From: JAFAGX01 sp035623335
GTDB lineage: Bacteria; Acidobacteriota; Terriglobia; Terriglobales; Acidobacteriaceae
Assembly (NCBI GenBank): GCA_035623335.1
Contig: DASPTQ010000057.1
Span: 1-64,000, forward strand
Length of the DNA stretch: 64,000 nt
Direction: 5' to 3'
A model generated the notes under the pieces. The model saw only the letters and a program-made list of their open reading frames with translations, was not told where the DNA came from and did not search any database. The position numbers were made by a program, and so were the translations under genes. Below are positions 7,951 to 16,972 of this stretch, piece after piece (the stretch's first letter is position 1; every line of letters begins with the position of its first letter).

Positions 7951-10035
7951 ATGTCTCGTTTGAGTTCTGCCACTCGGTTGCTCGTCGTTCTATTCGGGTT
8001 CCTACTTGCCGGCCGCTGCTGGGCCCAAGATGCGCCGCCACAGACTGCGCCATCGCCCCAGACTTCCCCATCGGTTCCGCCCGGAACCCCTCAGCCGCAA
8101 GCGTTTGTGTCCACGGATTATTCGAAGCCTCGGGGATATTTTCCGAATCCCCTGATTCCTTATGCTCCCCGGCATGTCCCGCCGCCGAATCTCACCAACA
8201 CGCGGCGCATTGACCAGTTGATGCACGATGGCAAGATCATGCTGTCGATCAATGATGCCGTGGCCCTGGCGCTCGAGAATAACCTGGATATGGCGATCTC
8301 GCGATACAACCTGAACATCGCCGATACCGACGTGTTGCGGGCCGAATCCGGAAATAACATTCTCGGTGTGAACTTTGGAGTGGTGCAAAATACGCCCGGG
8401 GGCGGCGTTGGCGGCCTGGGGAGCTCGGTAGGATCGGGGATCGGCGGCACCAGTGTCGCAGCCGGCGGGATCGGCTCCGGAACCTTCGGCTTGGTCAGTT
8501 CGACTCTCGGCATTGGCGTTCCCATCACTAGCTTCGATCCCATTGTCACGGGGACTATTCAACTGGACCACGCCAACACCATCGCCAGCAGCGTCTTCAC
8601 CGGCGTTCCGGTGCTGGCCACCAACACGCAAACCTACAATTTCGCCTACAACCAGGAATTTCATTCGGGCACCTCGATGTCGGTCGGGTTCTACAACAGT
8701 CGCAGCACCACCAACGGGCCGTTCAACAATTACAGTCCGCTCATCAATTCCTCGTTCCAGTTCAGACTCACGCAGCACCTGCTCGAGGGTTTCGGTTTTC
8801 TGTCCAACTCCCGCTTCATTCGCATCGCCAAGAATAACCGGGAAATCTCCGACGTCGCCTTTCGCCTGCAAACCATCACCACGGTAGATCAGATCGAGAA
8901 CATGTACTGGGACCTGGTGTTTGCCTACGAGAACGTCAGGGTGCAGAAAGAGGCGCTGGCGTTTGCCCAGAAGACCTTGTCGGACACGCAGAAACAGGTG
9001 CAGATTGGAAGCCTTGCGCCCATCGAGGTGGTTCGCGCCCAGAGTACCGTCGCTGCGGACCAGCAGAATTTGATCACCGCCCAGAACAATCTGCAACTGC
9101 AGGAGCTGTTGATGAAGAATGCTCTGAGCCGGAACCTGCAGGATCCGGTGCTGACGGACGCGGAAGTCATTCCTACCTCCACCATGAAACTGCCGGAACA
9201 AGAACCGATCGTTCCTACCGAGGACCTGGTGAACGATGCCTTGAGCCATCGCCCGGAGTTGGCCGAATCGAGAATCGATCTCACGAACCGGGAAATCAAC
9301 AATAAGGCGGTTCGCAATGCTCAACTCCCGTCCTTAGACGTATTCGCCTACTACGGCGGATCAGGATTGGCGGGTGCCCAGAACCCGGCCAACCTCTGTG
9401 TGAATCAATCCCCCGAGCTGCGGACGCTGGGGTTCTGTTCGGGCCCGAACCCGGGCGAGTTTCCCCCCGTCGTCACCCAGGGCTATAGCAATGCGCTCAA
9501 TGAGACGGTGAATTCGACCGCTCCCGACAAAGGTGTAGGACTGCTTCTGAATGTTCCCATCCGCAATCGGAATGGGCAGTCGAACCAGGTTCGCGCAGAA
9601 CTGGAATATCGGCAGGCGCAAATGCGTCTGCAGCAGATCGAGAATCAGGTTCGCATCGAGGTGCGTAACGCGCAGTTCGTCGTCAGCCAAAACCGGGCGG
9701 CGGTCGAGTCCGCTCGCGCAGCCGTAGAATTGGGGCGGCAATCCTTGGATGCGGAGCAGAAGAAGTTGAACCTGGGCGCTTCCACCGGCACGCTGGTGCT
9801 ACAGAACGAATCCGCCTTGGCCAGTGCGGAATCGACACTGGTATCCGCCTTGGCAAGCTACGAAAAATCGCGCCTGGAGCTCGATCGGGCCTCGGGCGTT
9901 CTGCTCGATCATGCCGGCATCATCATGGCGGACGCCGAGCGCGGCCAAGTCACCCAGATGCCGAATGTGCCGTATGTGGCGCCGCGCCCGAACCCTGAGT
10001 CGGTGATGCCCCCGGCGCCACCGGCGCATCCGTAA
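7951..10035 (+). CDS. TolC-family outer-membrane protein, copy A
   Basis: A 694-residue outer-membrane efflux-type protein, far longer than classic TolC (about 490). Residues 1-25 are a signal peptide ending at CWAQ, followed by a Pro/Gln-rich linker. The first outer-membrane-efflux repeat starts with LSINDAVALALENNLD; long helical segments (SDTQKQVQIGSLAPIEVV) and a second repeat with LEYRQAQMRLQQIENQV follow. A Gly/Thr-rich stretch near residues 148-185 (NTPGGGVGGLGSSVG) interrupts the first repeat. GGAG lies about 10 bases before the ATG. No RND pump or adaptor gene adjoins, so its partner is encoded elsewhere. It is clearly paralogous to the next gene. Confidence 0.88.
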   Translation: MSRLSSATRLLVVLFGFLLAGRCWAQDAPPQTAPSPQTSPSVPPGTPQPQAFVSTDYSKPRGYFPNPLIPYAPRHVPPPNLTNTRRIDQLMHDGKIMLSINDAVALALENNLDMAISRYNLNIADTDVLRAESGNNILGVNFGVVQNTPGGGVGGLGSSVGSGIGGTSVAAGGIGSGTFGLVSSTLGIGVPITSFDPIVTGTIQLDHANTIASSVFTGVPVLATNTQTYNFAYNQEFHSGTSMSVGFYNSRSTTNGPFNNYSPLINSSFQFRLTQHLLEGFGFLSNSRFIRIAKNNREISDVAFRLQTITTVDQIENMYWDLVFAYENVRVQKEALAFAQKTLSDTQKQVQIGSLAPIEVVRAQSTVAADQQNLITAQNNLQLQELLMKNALSRNLQDPVLTDAEVIPTSTMKLPEQEPIVPTEDLVNDALSHRPELAESRIDLTNREINNKAVRNAQLPSLDVFAYYGGSGLAGAQNPANLCVNQSPELRTLGFCSGPNPGEFPPVVTQGYSNALNETVNSTAPDKGVGLLLNVPIRNRNGQSNQVRAELEYRQAQMRLQQIENQVRIEVRNAQFVVSQNRAAVESARAAVELGRQSLDAEQKKLNLGASTGTLVLQNESALASAESTLVSALASYEKSRLELDRASGVLLDHAGIIMADAERGQVTQMPNVPYVAPRPNPESVMPPAPPAHP

Positions 10036-10072
10036 CCCCGAAGCAGAATTTTCGCCAGGAAGGCCGCGGGTT

Positions 10073-10101
10073 TCGAGCCTCCGATCGCCGCGGAGGCTCG
10101 A
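10073..10101 (+). terminator. Strong hairpin between the two TolC genes (possible terminator)
   Basis: TCGAGCCTCCG (10073-10083) and CGGAGGCTCGA (10091-10101) form a perfect 11-bp stem with a 7-base loop, 38 bases after the copy A stop. There is no proper T-run after it (GTCCAGGTCTTCT), so it may be a processing or Rho-assisted site rather than a canonical intrinsic terminator. It would separate copy A transcripts from copy B. Confidence 0.45.
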
Positions 10102-10284
10102 GTCCAGGTCTTCTGGCACGTGCGCTAAGTTTCTCCCTCGAATACTCCGTCCGTCTCTTTATAAATTTTTACAATCTGCCGCCTTATAATCCGCTCCGGT
10201 AGTGGGTACCTTCCAGCGCGCCTAGCATCCGATAGGGAGGAAGTCTGCCCAAAATCAGCAATCCTGAGTGCAAGGAGACCAGCA

Positions 10285-12432
10285 ATGTCGTTTGCTCGTT
10301 CGCAGCAGTCTATGTTTGCCGCAGCCCTGACCCTTGGGCTGCTAACTTTCACGTTCCACGCGGCGGCCCAGGAGGCTTCGAGTACCGCGCCCACGGTCGC
10401 ACCCCCGCCAGCTCCCGAACCCGCACCCGCTAGCCTGCATACGACCCAGGATTACTCCAAGGCGCCTTCCCAGTTTCCGAACGTGATCGCGCCTTATCGA
10501 CCCGCCATGGTGCCGCCGCCGAATCTGGCGAATGCTCCTCGCATCGATCAGCTCATGCATGACGGCAAGATCGTGCTTTCGATCAACGACGCCGTTGCGC
10601 TCTCTCTTGAAAACAACCTCGACATCGTACTGGCGCGCTACAACTTGAATATTGCTGATACCGACATCCTGCGCGCTCAAGCCGGCGCGAATGTTCTCGG
10701 TGTAAATACCGGTATCGTGCAAAATACCCCCGGCGGCGGGGTGGGAGGCCTCAGCGGAGCCGTGGGATCCGGAACCGGTGGCACCAGCGTCGCCGCCGGA
10801 GGCGTGGGGACGGGCACAAATGGACTGGTAAGCTCCACGTTGGGCATCGGCTCGAGCATCCCGAGCTTTGATCCCATCCTCACGGGCACGGCGCAAATGG
10901 ACCGGAACGTGACCCAATCCACGAGCATTTTCACCCCCGTTCCCCTGGTGAATACCAATACCGGCACGGCAGCCTTCAGCTATTCCCAGGGCTTTCACTG
11001 GGGTACCAACCTCTTCGTGGGATTCAACAACACCCACACTACCAGCAACAACCCCACGGTGACGTACACCCCCGGACTGGGTTCCAACTTTCAATTTCGG
11101 CTGACGCAAAGCCTGCTGCAGGGATTTGGCTTTCTGCCCAACACTCGCTTTATCCGCATCGCCAAGAACAACCGCGAAATTTCCGACGTCGCCTTCCGCT
11201 TGCAGATCATTACCACCGTGGATCAGATCGAAAACCTCTACTGGAACCTCGTCTTTGCCTACGAAAACGTACGCGTGCAACAGGAGGCGCTGGCCTTCGC
11301 CCAGCGCACGCTCGAGGACAACAAGAGGCAGGTGCAGTTCGGAACTTTGCCGCCCATCCAAATCGTTAGCGCCGAGAGTGCGGTCGAAACCGATCAGCAA
11401 AACGTGATTTTGGCGCAGACCAACCTCGAGTTGCAGGAACTGCTCATGAAAAATGCCCTGAGTCGCAACCTGCAGGACCCGATCCTGGCTTCGGCCGACG
11501 TGATCCCCTCCTCCGCCATGCAATTGCCGGCCAAGGAGCCGGTGGTTCCGACCGAGGATCTCATCAACGACGCCTTGAGCCACCGGGCGGAGCTGGCCCA
11601 GTCCCGCATCGATCTGAATACCCGGGAAATCAACAACAAAGCGGTGCGCAATGCCATGCTGCCCACGCTCAGCGTGTACGCCTATTACGGCGGCGCCGGT
11701 ATCGGGGGAAATGTGAACCCGACGCTCGTGCCCCCGTCTCTGGGCGGTACTTGCACGACCGCGACCAGTCACTTCGGATGTTTCGAACAGGCCAACGCCG
11801 CGCCTCCGTTTCGCTCGGGCAAACCGGTGAGCTATGCGGCCACGCTCGAGCAGATGGTCACCTCGGTGTCGCCGGACAAGGGGCTTGGCATCACGCTCAG
11901 CATTCCCCTGCGCAATCGCACCGCCGTCGCCGATCAGGTGCGTGCCGAACTCGAATACCGCCAGGCTCAGGTGCGCTTGCAACAGCTCGAAAACCAGGTC
12001 CGCATCGAAGTTCGCAATGCTCAATTTGATGTAAAACAGAACCGCGCCGCAGTCGATGCCGCCCAAGCTGCGGTCGAATTCCAGCGGCAAACGCTGGACG
12101 CCGATCAGAAGAAGCTGGCCGTCGGGGTCGGCACCCCTACCGCCGTGTTGCAGGATCAGGCGGCTTTAACCTCCGCCGAGTCCAACCTGGTATCGGCCAT
12201 GGCCGCCTACGAGAAATCGCAAGTGGAGATGGATCGGGCCACGGGACTTCTCCTCGAACGCGCCGGAATCGTGATGGCCGACGCCGAGAGCGGGCGAGTG
12301 ACTCACATGCCGAACGTCCCCTACGCGACCCCTCGCACGGATGTACAGTCGGTTATGCCGGCACGGTCGGGTCTGGAACCTCCAACACCCCCATCCCCAC
12401 CGGCGTCATCGCCCCAGCCGCTAGGATTCTAG
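10285..12432 (+). CDS. TolC-family outer-membrane protein, copy B
   Basis: A 715-residue paralogue of the preceding gene, matching it along its whole length. Shared landmarks are PPPNLANAPRIDQLMHDGK, the SINDAVALSLENNLD repeat start, the Gly-rich block NTPGGGVGGLSGAVG, the helices around QLQELLMKNALSRNLQ-like sequence, and the closing region ERAGIVMADAESG. Differences concentrate in the linker after the signal peptide, in the periplasm-distal insert near residues 470-500 (which has two Cys, TCTTATSHFGC), and in a longer Pro-rich C-terminus. AAGGAG stands 7 bases before the ATG. The pair arose by tandem duplication and has had time to diverge, suggesting two different efflux or secretion partners. 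Confidence 0.88.
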   Translation: MSFARSQQSMFAAALTLGLLTFTFHAAAQEASSTAPTVAPPPAPEPAPASLHTTQDYSKAPSQFPNVIAPYRPAMVPPPNLANAPRIDQLMHDGKIVLSINDAVALSLENNLDIVLARYNLNIADTDILRAQAGANVLGVNTGIVQNTPGGGVGGLSGAVGSGTGGTSVAAGGVGTGTNGLVSSTLGIGSSIPSFDPILTGTAQMDRNVTQSTSIFTPVPLVNTNTGTAAFSYSQGFHWGTNLFVGFNNTHTTSNNPTVTYTPGLGSNFQFRLTQSLLQGFGFLPNTRFIRIAKNNREISDVAFRLQIITTVDQIENLYWNLVFAYENVRVQQEALAFAQRTLEDNKRQVQFGTLPPIQIVSAESAVETDQQNVILAQTNLELQELLMKNALSRNLQDPILASADVIPSSAMQLPAKEPVVPTEDLINDALSHRAELAQSRIDLNTREINNKAVRNAMLPTLSVYAYYGGAGIGGNVNPTLVPPSLGGTCTTATSHFGCFEQANAAPPFRSGKPVSYAATLEQMVTSVSPDKGLGITLSIPLRNRTAVADQVRAELEYRQAQVRLQQLENQVRIEVRNAQFDVKQNRAAVDAAQAAVEFQRQTLDADQKKLAVGVGTPTAVLQDQAALTSAESNLVSAMAAYEKSQVEMDRATGLLLERAGIVMADAESGRVTHMPNVPYATPRTDVQSVMPARSGLEPPTPPSPPASSPQPLGF

Positions 12433-12433
12433 G

Positions 12434-12486
12434 CGAGTCGCGAGATGGGCATGCCAATTCCCCGCACGAATTGGCATGCCGACTCG
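12434..12486 (+). terminator. Compound inverted repeat after copy B (possible terminator)
   Basis: GGCATGCCAATT (12448-12459) and AATTGGCATGCC (12469-12480) are a perfect 12-bp inverted repeat with a 9-base loop. Flanking CGAGTC (12434-12439) and GACTCG (12481-12486) extend it after an asymmetric bulge. It starts 2 bases after the TolC copy B stop, where a terminator is expected, but no T-run follows, so the mechanism is uncertain. Confidence 0.45.
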
Positions 12487-12838
12487 AGACGATTTGAACG
12501 TTAGCCGTTCCGATATCGAACTGCGATCGCGAGGCATCGGAAGGGATAGCTGAAGGAAAAGACAACCTGCCAGACACTGGCGAAAGGCGAGAAATCAGAC
12601 AGCGGATCAATCGAAAGCAAGCGGAGAGAGCGTCAGAAGCGAAGAAACGATCGCAGCGGTTAACTAAAGATCCGAGGGAACGCCAAAGGAAGTCTCGAGC
12701 CAACAGAAAAGGCCGATAGCAAACAGAAGCGCCCTGTAGTCGCACTCATGTCTATCGGTGCCGGCAGGTTCAGCCGGAAATCCTCCCGCTCGTCTTACAG
12801 ATTATTTCCTTCCTTTACGACCGTTCGAGAAATCCGGT
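12487..12838. other. Non-coding stretch, nothing recognised
   Basis: About 350 bases between the TolC pair and the convergent stress-type gene. The + strand from roughly 12540 to 12720 is notably purine-rich. Open frames that cross it run into the 3' end of the TolC gene antisense and carry no family motif. I see no tRNA, repeat or mobile-element end. Confidence 0.4.
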
Positions 12839-13258
12839 TCAGGATGCCAAGCCCTGCACTTGCCAGCGCCCGTAGAAATTGATGCGGTGTCCGCCGTGGG
12901 ATTCGAGGATTTGTAGCACTTGGGCCTTTCTCTGTTCGTCGGGCACCTCAACCGCCAGAAGGAAGCGGCCGCCACGCAGTTCGTGCTGGTAATCACGTAG
13001 GTTCTCAGATTCCATGTCGCCAAATTTTTCCATGAACCGGTAGAGACGAGCAAGAAAGCCGTGGTGCTCGCCGGTGACATCAAGGCGATCGGCGCCGCTC
13101 TGCCCGCAGAGCACGTCGATCTTATCCTCCCCAAAGCCGGCTTGATTCAACTCCGCAATTGCTGACCGGAGTTGTTCGGGCGTGTCGACGATGGCGACGA
13201 CTTTGTTCGTGGGGTAGGTCAGAAAATTGTCGGTTTCGTTCAGGTCAGTGTAGTTCAA
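12839..13258 (-). CDS. General stress protein 17M-like small protein
   Basis: A 139-residue protein. The N-terminal half (VVAIVDTPEQLRSAIAELNQ, then GEDKIDVLCG) has the pattern of the YflT/GSP17M stress domain: a strand, a helix spanning pairs of Ala/Leu, then I-x-V-L. The second half (GGRFLLAVEVPDE and VLQILESHGGHRINFYG) resembles the end of the same fold. The start is TTG, backed by GGGAGG five bases upstream. It stands alone on the - strand, just downstream of the ligase promoter side. The role is probably stress-related, but this is by resemblance only. Confidence 0.65.
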   Translation of the reverse strand: MNYTDLNETDNFLTYPTNKVVAIVDTPEQLRSAIAELNQAGFGEDKIDVLCGQSGADRLDVTGEHHGFLARLYRFMEKFGDMESENLRDYQHELRGGRFLLAVEVPDEQRKAQVLQILESHGGHRINFYGRWQVQGLAS

Positions 13259-13330
13259 GCAATCCTCCCGGTTCCCGGCGCTGTATCGGCCGGTGCGGAT
13301 GTGATTAGACCACAGATCGGGCCTCGATCG

Positions 13331-14287
13331 CTAGGAACGGAGCTTGTCCAATCGCCTGGAGACTGATATGGGTAACAGACAATCCTGTGGCCTCTTGTCG
13401 TCTCGCAATCCTAGGTACACCGGCTGGCGTAATCGCCTATCGCTCGTCCACTCCTGGAATGCGATTTGCGCCACAAGCTTCGGAGCCACGAATATGGCCC
13501 CGCGAGCGGGAGGAGGATCAGCAAAAGCGGATCTGTGCCGAAGGGTCGGTGTCAACAAATGGGAAAGCGACAAAAGGGCGGCGCGCGTAAACCCGGTGCC
13601 AACCTTTCCGACATATCGAAGTTGCCGCCGTCGATCATAGGCACCGAGCAACAGCGCACCCAAGTGCTGCCGACTCCCTTCCGGCCTGGTGAAGCCCCCG
13701 ATCACGAATTCTTCCTCCTGGTGAACTTTTACCTTCAGCCAACTGGTCGAACGGCGACCCACATAAGGGGCGGCGTTGTCTTTTGCCACGATTCCTTCAA
13801 ACCCGCGCCGTTTTGCCAGCCGGAACGCCTCGAATCCATTCGAGGCCAGGCGCCTGGAGATGAGAATCTCCCCATCCTTGGGCAAGATATCTTCAAGCAC
13901 CTGGCGCCGCTGTTCGAGTGGTTTTTGCCGAAGGTCGGTGCCATTCGAATACAAGCAGTCGAATACTGCGTAACGGGTCGAGTGGCCTTGTTGAAGAAGC
14001 TGGAACCGGGACACTTTGTGGCGATCGAAGGCAATGACTTCGCCGTCAAGAAGAACCGTCCGCTGCTTCAAATGAGCCACTCGATCGACCACGCCCGGGA
14101 ACGCGTCCGAGCGATCCTTGTCATTGCGCGAAAGCAGAGTCACCTTCGAGCCTTCTTTATAGGCAAGAATGCGGTACCCGTCGTATTTCTCCTCGTATAC
14201 CCAACCCGCTCGGTCGAAGGGTTGGCTAACCAAAGTTGCCAACATTGGCTGAGCGCGAAAGGGAATGACATCGTTACTCATCTTCAT
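13331..14287 (-). CDS. ATP-dependent DNA ligase, LigD-type ligase domain, stand-alone
   Basis: A 318-residue nucleotidyltransferase that seals DNA nicks with ATP. The adenylated lysine is in EEKYDGYRI (motif I, about residues 30-38). LLDGEVIAFD is motif III, FEGIVAKD motif IV, and SWLKVKV motif V. An OB-fold segment (FVIGGFTRPEG, LRYVGKVGTGF) closes the protein, as in the ligase part of bacterial LigD. The polymerase and nuclease domains of full LigD are absent and no ku gene is in view. The frame stays open much further upstream (to 15217), but that part is antisense to the glycosyltransferase. The ATG at 14287 starts the family-like sequence. Confidence 0.88.
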   Translation of the reverse strand: MKMSNDVIPFRAQPMLATLVSQPFDRAGWVYEEKYDGYRILAYKEGSKVTLLSRNDKDRSDAFPGVVDRVAHLKQRTVLLDGEVIAFDRHKVSRFQLLQQGHSTRYAVFDCLYSNGTDLRQKPLEQRRQVLEDILPKDGEILISRRLASNGFEAFRLAKRRGFEGIVAKDNAAPYVGRRSTSWLKVKVHQEEEFVIGGFTRPEGSRQHLGALLLGAYDRRRQLRYVGKVGTGFTRAALLSLSHLLTPTLRHRSAFADPPPARGAIFVAPKLVAQIAFQEWTSDRRLRQPVYLGLRDDKRPQDCLLPISVSRRLDKLRS

Positions 14288-14506
14288 GGCCCCGCCCAAA
14301 GTATCCAGCGGATGACGGACGCTCAATCCCTGGTTTCGAACTGTCGCTCGACAGCCATCCGATGCATACTTGGCCCATGATATCGGGTGCCAGCCACGAT
14401 GGACGGCTTCTTCAGCCTGGTTCAGGTTCTCCGCAGGTCGGTGGCCATGACAGGGCACATCCGGGGCTTCTTGGCCTGCGAGCGCTCTCCAGTTTATGCT
14501 TTGCCC

Positions 14507-15289
14507 GTGACGCTTTCCGTCGTCCTGATCACCCAGAACGAACAAACCAATCTTGCGGCCACGCTTGAAAGCGTGAGGCCGCTCGTCGGCGACGGCCGAG
14601 GCGAGATCATCGTGGTCGATTCCGGCTCGACCGATCGCACTGTCGAGATCGCACGCTCCTTCGGGGCAAAGGTTTTCCGTGAACCCTGGAAGGGCTTCGC
14701 CGCCCAGAAAAACTCCGCCATGAACAAAGCGACCGGCGACTGGGTTCTGCAGCTCGATGCCGACGAACGATTGGAACCAGAATTGGCAAGAGAGATCCTC
14801 GATCATGCCTTGCCGTCGAAGGCCGAGGTCCAAGGCTTCTGGATTCCGCGCAAGAATTTCTTCCTGGGCCGCTGGATTCGCCACGGCGGATTCTACCCCG
14901 ATCCCAAGCTGCGCCTGATTCGCCGCGGCGCCGGACAGTTTCAGGAATACGGTGCGCACCCCACGATACAAGTGACGGGCTCCACCGGCCAACTCCGACA
15001 TGCCCTTCTGCACAACGCCTATCCCACGCTGGGCGGCTATCTCGATCACATGAACCGTTACTCTACCTCCGGTGCCGAGGTCGCGATCGAGAGAGGCTAC
15101 CGCGGCTTCCGTGTGTCGAATATCGTAGCTCGCCCCCTGCTCACCTTCCTCTACAACTACGGCTGCCGTCTTGGATTCCTGGATGGTCGCGAAGGTCTTC
15201 TGCTGCACCTCTACCATGCCACGTATGTCTCATGGAAGTACGCCAAAGCGTGGGAACTAGGGTCGACAAAGCAAGGAGAGAGCCGCTAG
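14507..15289 (+). CDS. Family 2 glycosyltransferase, LPS-core type
   Basis: A GT-A glycosyltransferase of about 260 residues, similar in layout to WaaE/KdtX-type core glycosyltransferases. Landmarks are LSVVLITQNEQTNLAATLES at the start, IIVVDSGSTDRTVEIA (nucleotide-sugar binding), and LQLDADERLEPELA (the DxD-like metal site). The C-terminal half has RHGGFYPDPKLRLIRRG, then a hydrophobic helix near the end (LLTFLYNYGCRLGFL) that may dip into the membrane. Start choice is weak: GTG at 14507 gives the family length; ATG at 14447 or 14387 would add 20 or 40 unmatched residues. It likely acts on cell-surface lipooligosaccharide. Confidence 0.85.
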   Translation: MTLSVVLITQNEQTNLAATLESVRPLVGDGRGEIIVVDSGSTDRTVEIARSFGAKVFREPWKGFAAQKNSAMNKATGDWVLQLDADERLEPELAREILDHALPSKAEVQGFWIPRKNFFLGRWIRHGGFYPDPKLRLIRRGAGQFQEYGAHPTIQVTGSTGQLRHALLHNAYPTLGGYLDHMNRYSTSGAEVAIERGYRGFRVSNIVARPLLTFLYNYGCRLGFLDGREGLLLHLYHATYVSWKYAKAWELGSTKQGESR

Positions 15290-15358
15290 CCGTAGCGCCG
15301 GGTGAAGGTAGAGGCAGAGCGATTCTGTCTAGTTCGCCGAGCGATCCTCTTTTCGCGT

Positions 15359-16834
15359 CTACTTGGAGTGGACGGAGGCATTCTCGACGCCAGGTTGGTC
15401 AATCGCAAACAAACTGGCGTCTCGGCTGACCGTCAAGTGATGGATCCATTCTGAGATCTGCCCACGGATTTCGGGAACCGCTGTCGTCTCCCAAAGAGCA
15501 CCCTTCCGCGGCGGCCCGATGGCGTAGAGAAAATCCGATGGTGCACCCTGTTCGTTGAGCAAGGCTCCGGTTTCATCGACGTCTAACCCCAGACCCAAGG
15601 GGTCAGGGCGAACCAGGCCTTTTCGTCGCAGCTGCTTAAGCAACGGAGAGTTCAGTCTTCGACAGTCCGTTTCGGGGCCGGTGCAGTTGATGACTCGATC
15701 GACGAACAGCTGTTTATGATCTCCCGTCCCGCGCTGGCGGTATGTTACCGCGACTCCGTGGGCGTGTTCTTTGTACCTTATGATTTGGCCGGCATGGATT
15801 CGAGTTTGGCCGCTCCGCAATTGATAGGCAATGAGGCGATCGATCTCGGGCGCAACCCGGTGACGATGTATCTCCCAATAGGGACGTAGGTGACGAAGGA
15901 AACGTCGTTTTTCGATGACAGGAAGGCATTGCCACATCCGTGAGGTGAATGGGCGAAGAGCATCCATCACCCCCCGCCAATCTCCTCCTGACCGATGGGC
16001 GAGCCGCACCTGCTGGCGGACTAAACGTAGAAGTCCGCGGGCTGTGTGCGGCGATTCTTCGTTCCAGAACGCAGGCCAAGGCGCCGCACTCCGGTGGGGC
16101 TGCGGAAGAAAACCGTGCCGCGAAAGCAGATGAATGGTGCCCCCGAATTCGCGCGACCGCAGCGCCAGGATTTGATCGATGGCCGTAAGCCCTGAGCCCA
16201 GGACCAGGAGCTCGCGATCTTCGGCAATACCTTCGAGAGCGGAGGCAGACCAGGCATAGGGAATATAGCGGACACCGTGCGCGGTCCGTCCGGGCAGGTC
16301 CGGATCACTGGGCGGAAAATTCCCCAGGGCGAGCACAATCTTGTCGGCGCGCACACGCTCGCCGCTGCGGAGATCCACCACGCCCCCTCGCTCGACCTCG
16401 TCGACCGAGACCGCCTCGTCATTCTTCAAGAAAAATCGGTCGACGTGCCAGCGAGCGGTTTTTCGCAGCAGGGCCGAGATGTACTGCCCATAAACCCGGC
16501 GCGGCAGGAAGCTCTCGGGGCCGACCCCGGAGTCGTAATTCGCCCGGGCCCATCGCAGGAAGTGCTCTGGATCCTCGTCGAGTGCACTCATATCGCGGGC
16601 CACGACGTTGAGCAAATGCCAACCATGCTGCGTGCCATAGGCCACACCCCGACCGGGGCAGCCACTGGGATCGATCAAAACCACCGCAACCGATTCCCCG
16701 CCGTGCCTGAGCAACTGAGCCGCCAGCGTGGCCCCGGTGAAACCACCACCGATGATGGTGATGGTGGCCGGGGAACGGCCGGGTCTTGGTTGTGACACCC
16801 ATTTCGCGGGAATGGCAACGCTGACGCTTTGCAT
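15359..16834 (-). CDS. FAD/NAD(P)-binding protein (YdhS-like)
   Basis: A 491-residue putative FAD-dependent oxidoreductase. The dinucleotide fold begins at TITIIGGGFTGATLAAQLL (about 25-43). GRGVAYGTQHGWHLLNV (about 60-76) is typical of the NAD_binding_9/YdhS group. A second dinucleotide motif, LLVLGSGLTAIDQIL, lies near residue 210. Redox partners and substrate are unknown. It diverges from the acyl-CoA mutase gene; the 138 bases between hold both promoters, and a TAAAAT hexamer about 20 bases before this ATG is a candidate -10 but lacks a clear -35. Confidence 0.82.
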   Translation of the reverse strand: MQSVSVAIPAKWVSQPRPGRSPATITIIGGGFTGATLAAQLLRHGGESVAVVLIDPSGCPGRGVAYGTQHGWHLLNVVARDMSALDEDPEHFLRWARANYDSGVGPESFLPRRVYGQYISALLRKTARWHVDRFFLKNDEAVSVDEVERGGVVDLRSGERVRADKIVLALGNFPPSDPDLPGRTAHGVRYIPYAWSASALEGIAEDRELLVLGSGLTAIDQILALRSREFGGTIHLLSRHGFLPQPHRSAAPWPAFWNEESPHTARGLLRLVRQQVRLAHRSGGDWRGVMDALRPFTSRMWQCLPVIEKRRFLRHLRPYWEIHRHRVAPEIDRLIAYQLRSGQTRIHAGQIIRYKEHAHGVAVTYRQRGTGDHKQLFVDRVINCTGPETDCRRLNSPLLKQLRRKGLVRPDPLGLGLDVDETGALLNEQGAPSDFLYAIGPPRKGALWETTAVPEIRGQISEWIHHLTVSRDASLFAIDQPGVENASVHSK

Positions 16835-16972
16835 GCTACTTACTCTATCATTTTAGTAGACATTAGTCGAAGCCGCGGAAGACCCCGCTCGCGGCCAAAG
16901 TCCAAAACCCGGTCTGGAGACCCTTGTGACTCCGACATCGCTCTTCTATCATCGAAGGGACGTGGAGATGCG

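Noticed and set aside
10342..12090. A 582-codon open frame on the - strand
   Set aside because: It is antisense to the second TolC gene and mirrors its codon pattern; the same kind of frame occurs antisense to the first copy.
12353..12745. A 130-codon - strand frame after the TolC pair
   Set aside because: No ribosome site, no family sequence, and it overlaps the TolC 3' end.
14288..15217. Upstream extension of the DNA ligase frame
   Set aside because: The extra 310 codons are antisense to the glycosyltransferase and lack ligase or polymerase sequence; the ligase family match begins at about 14287.
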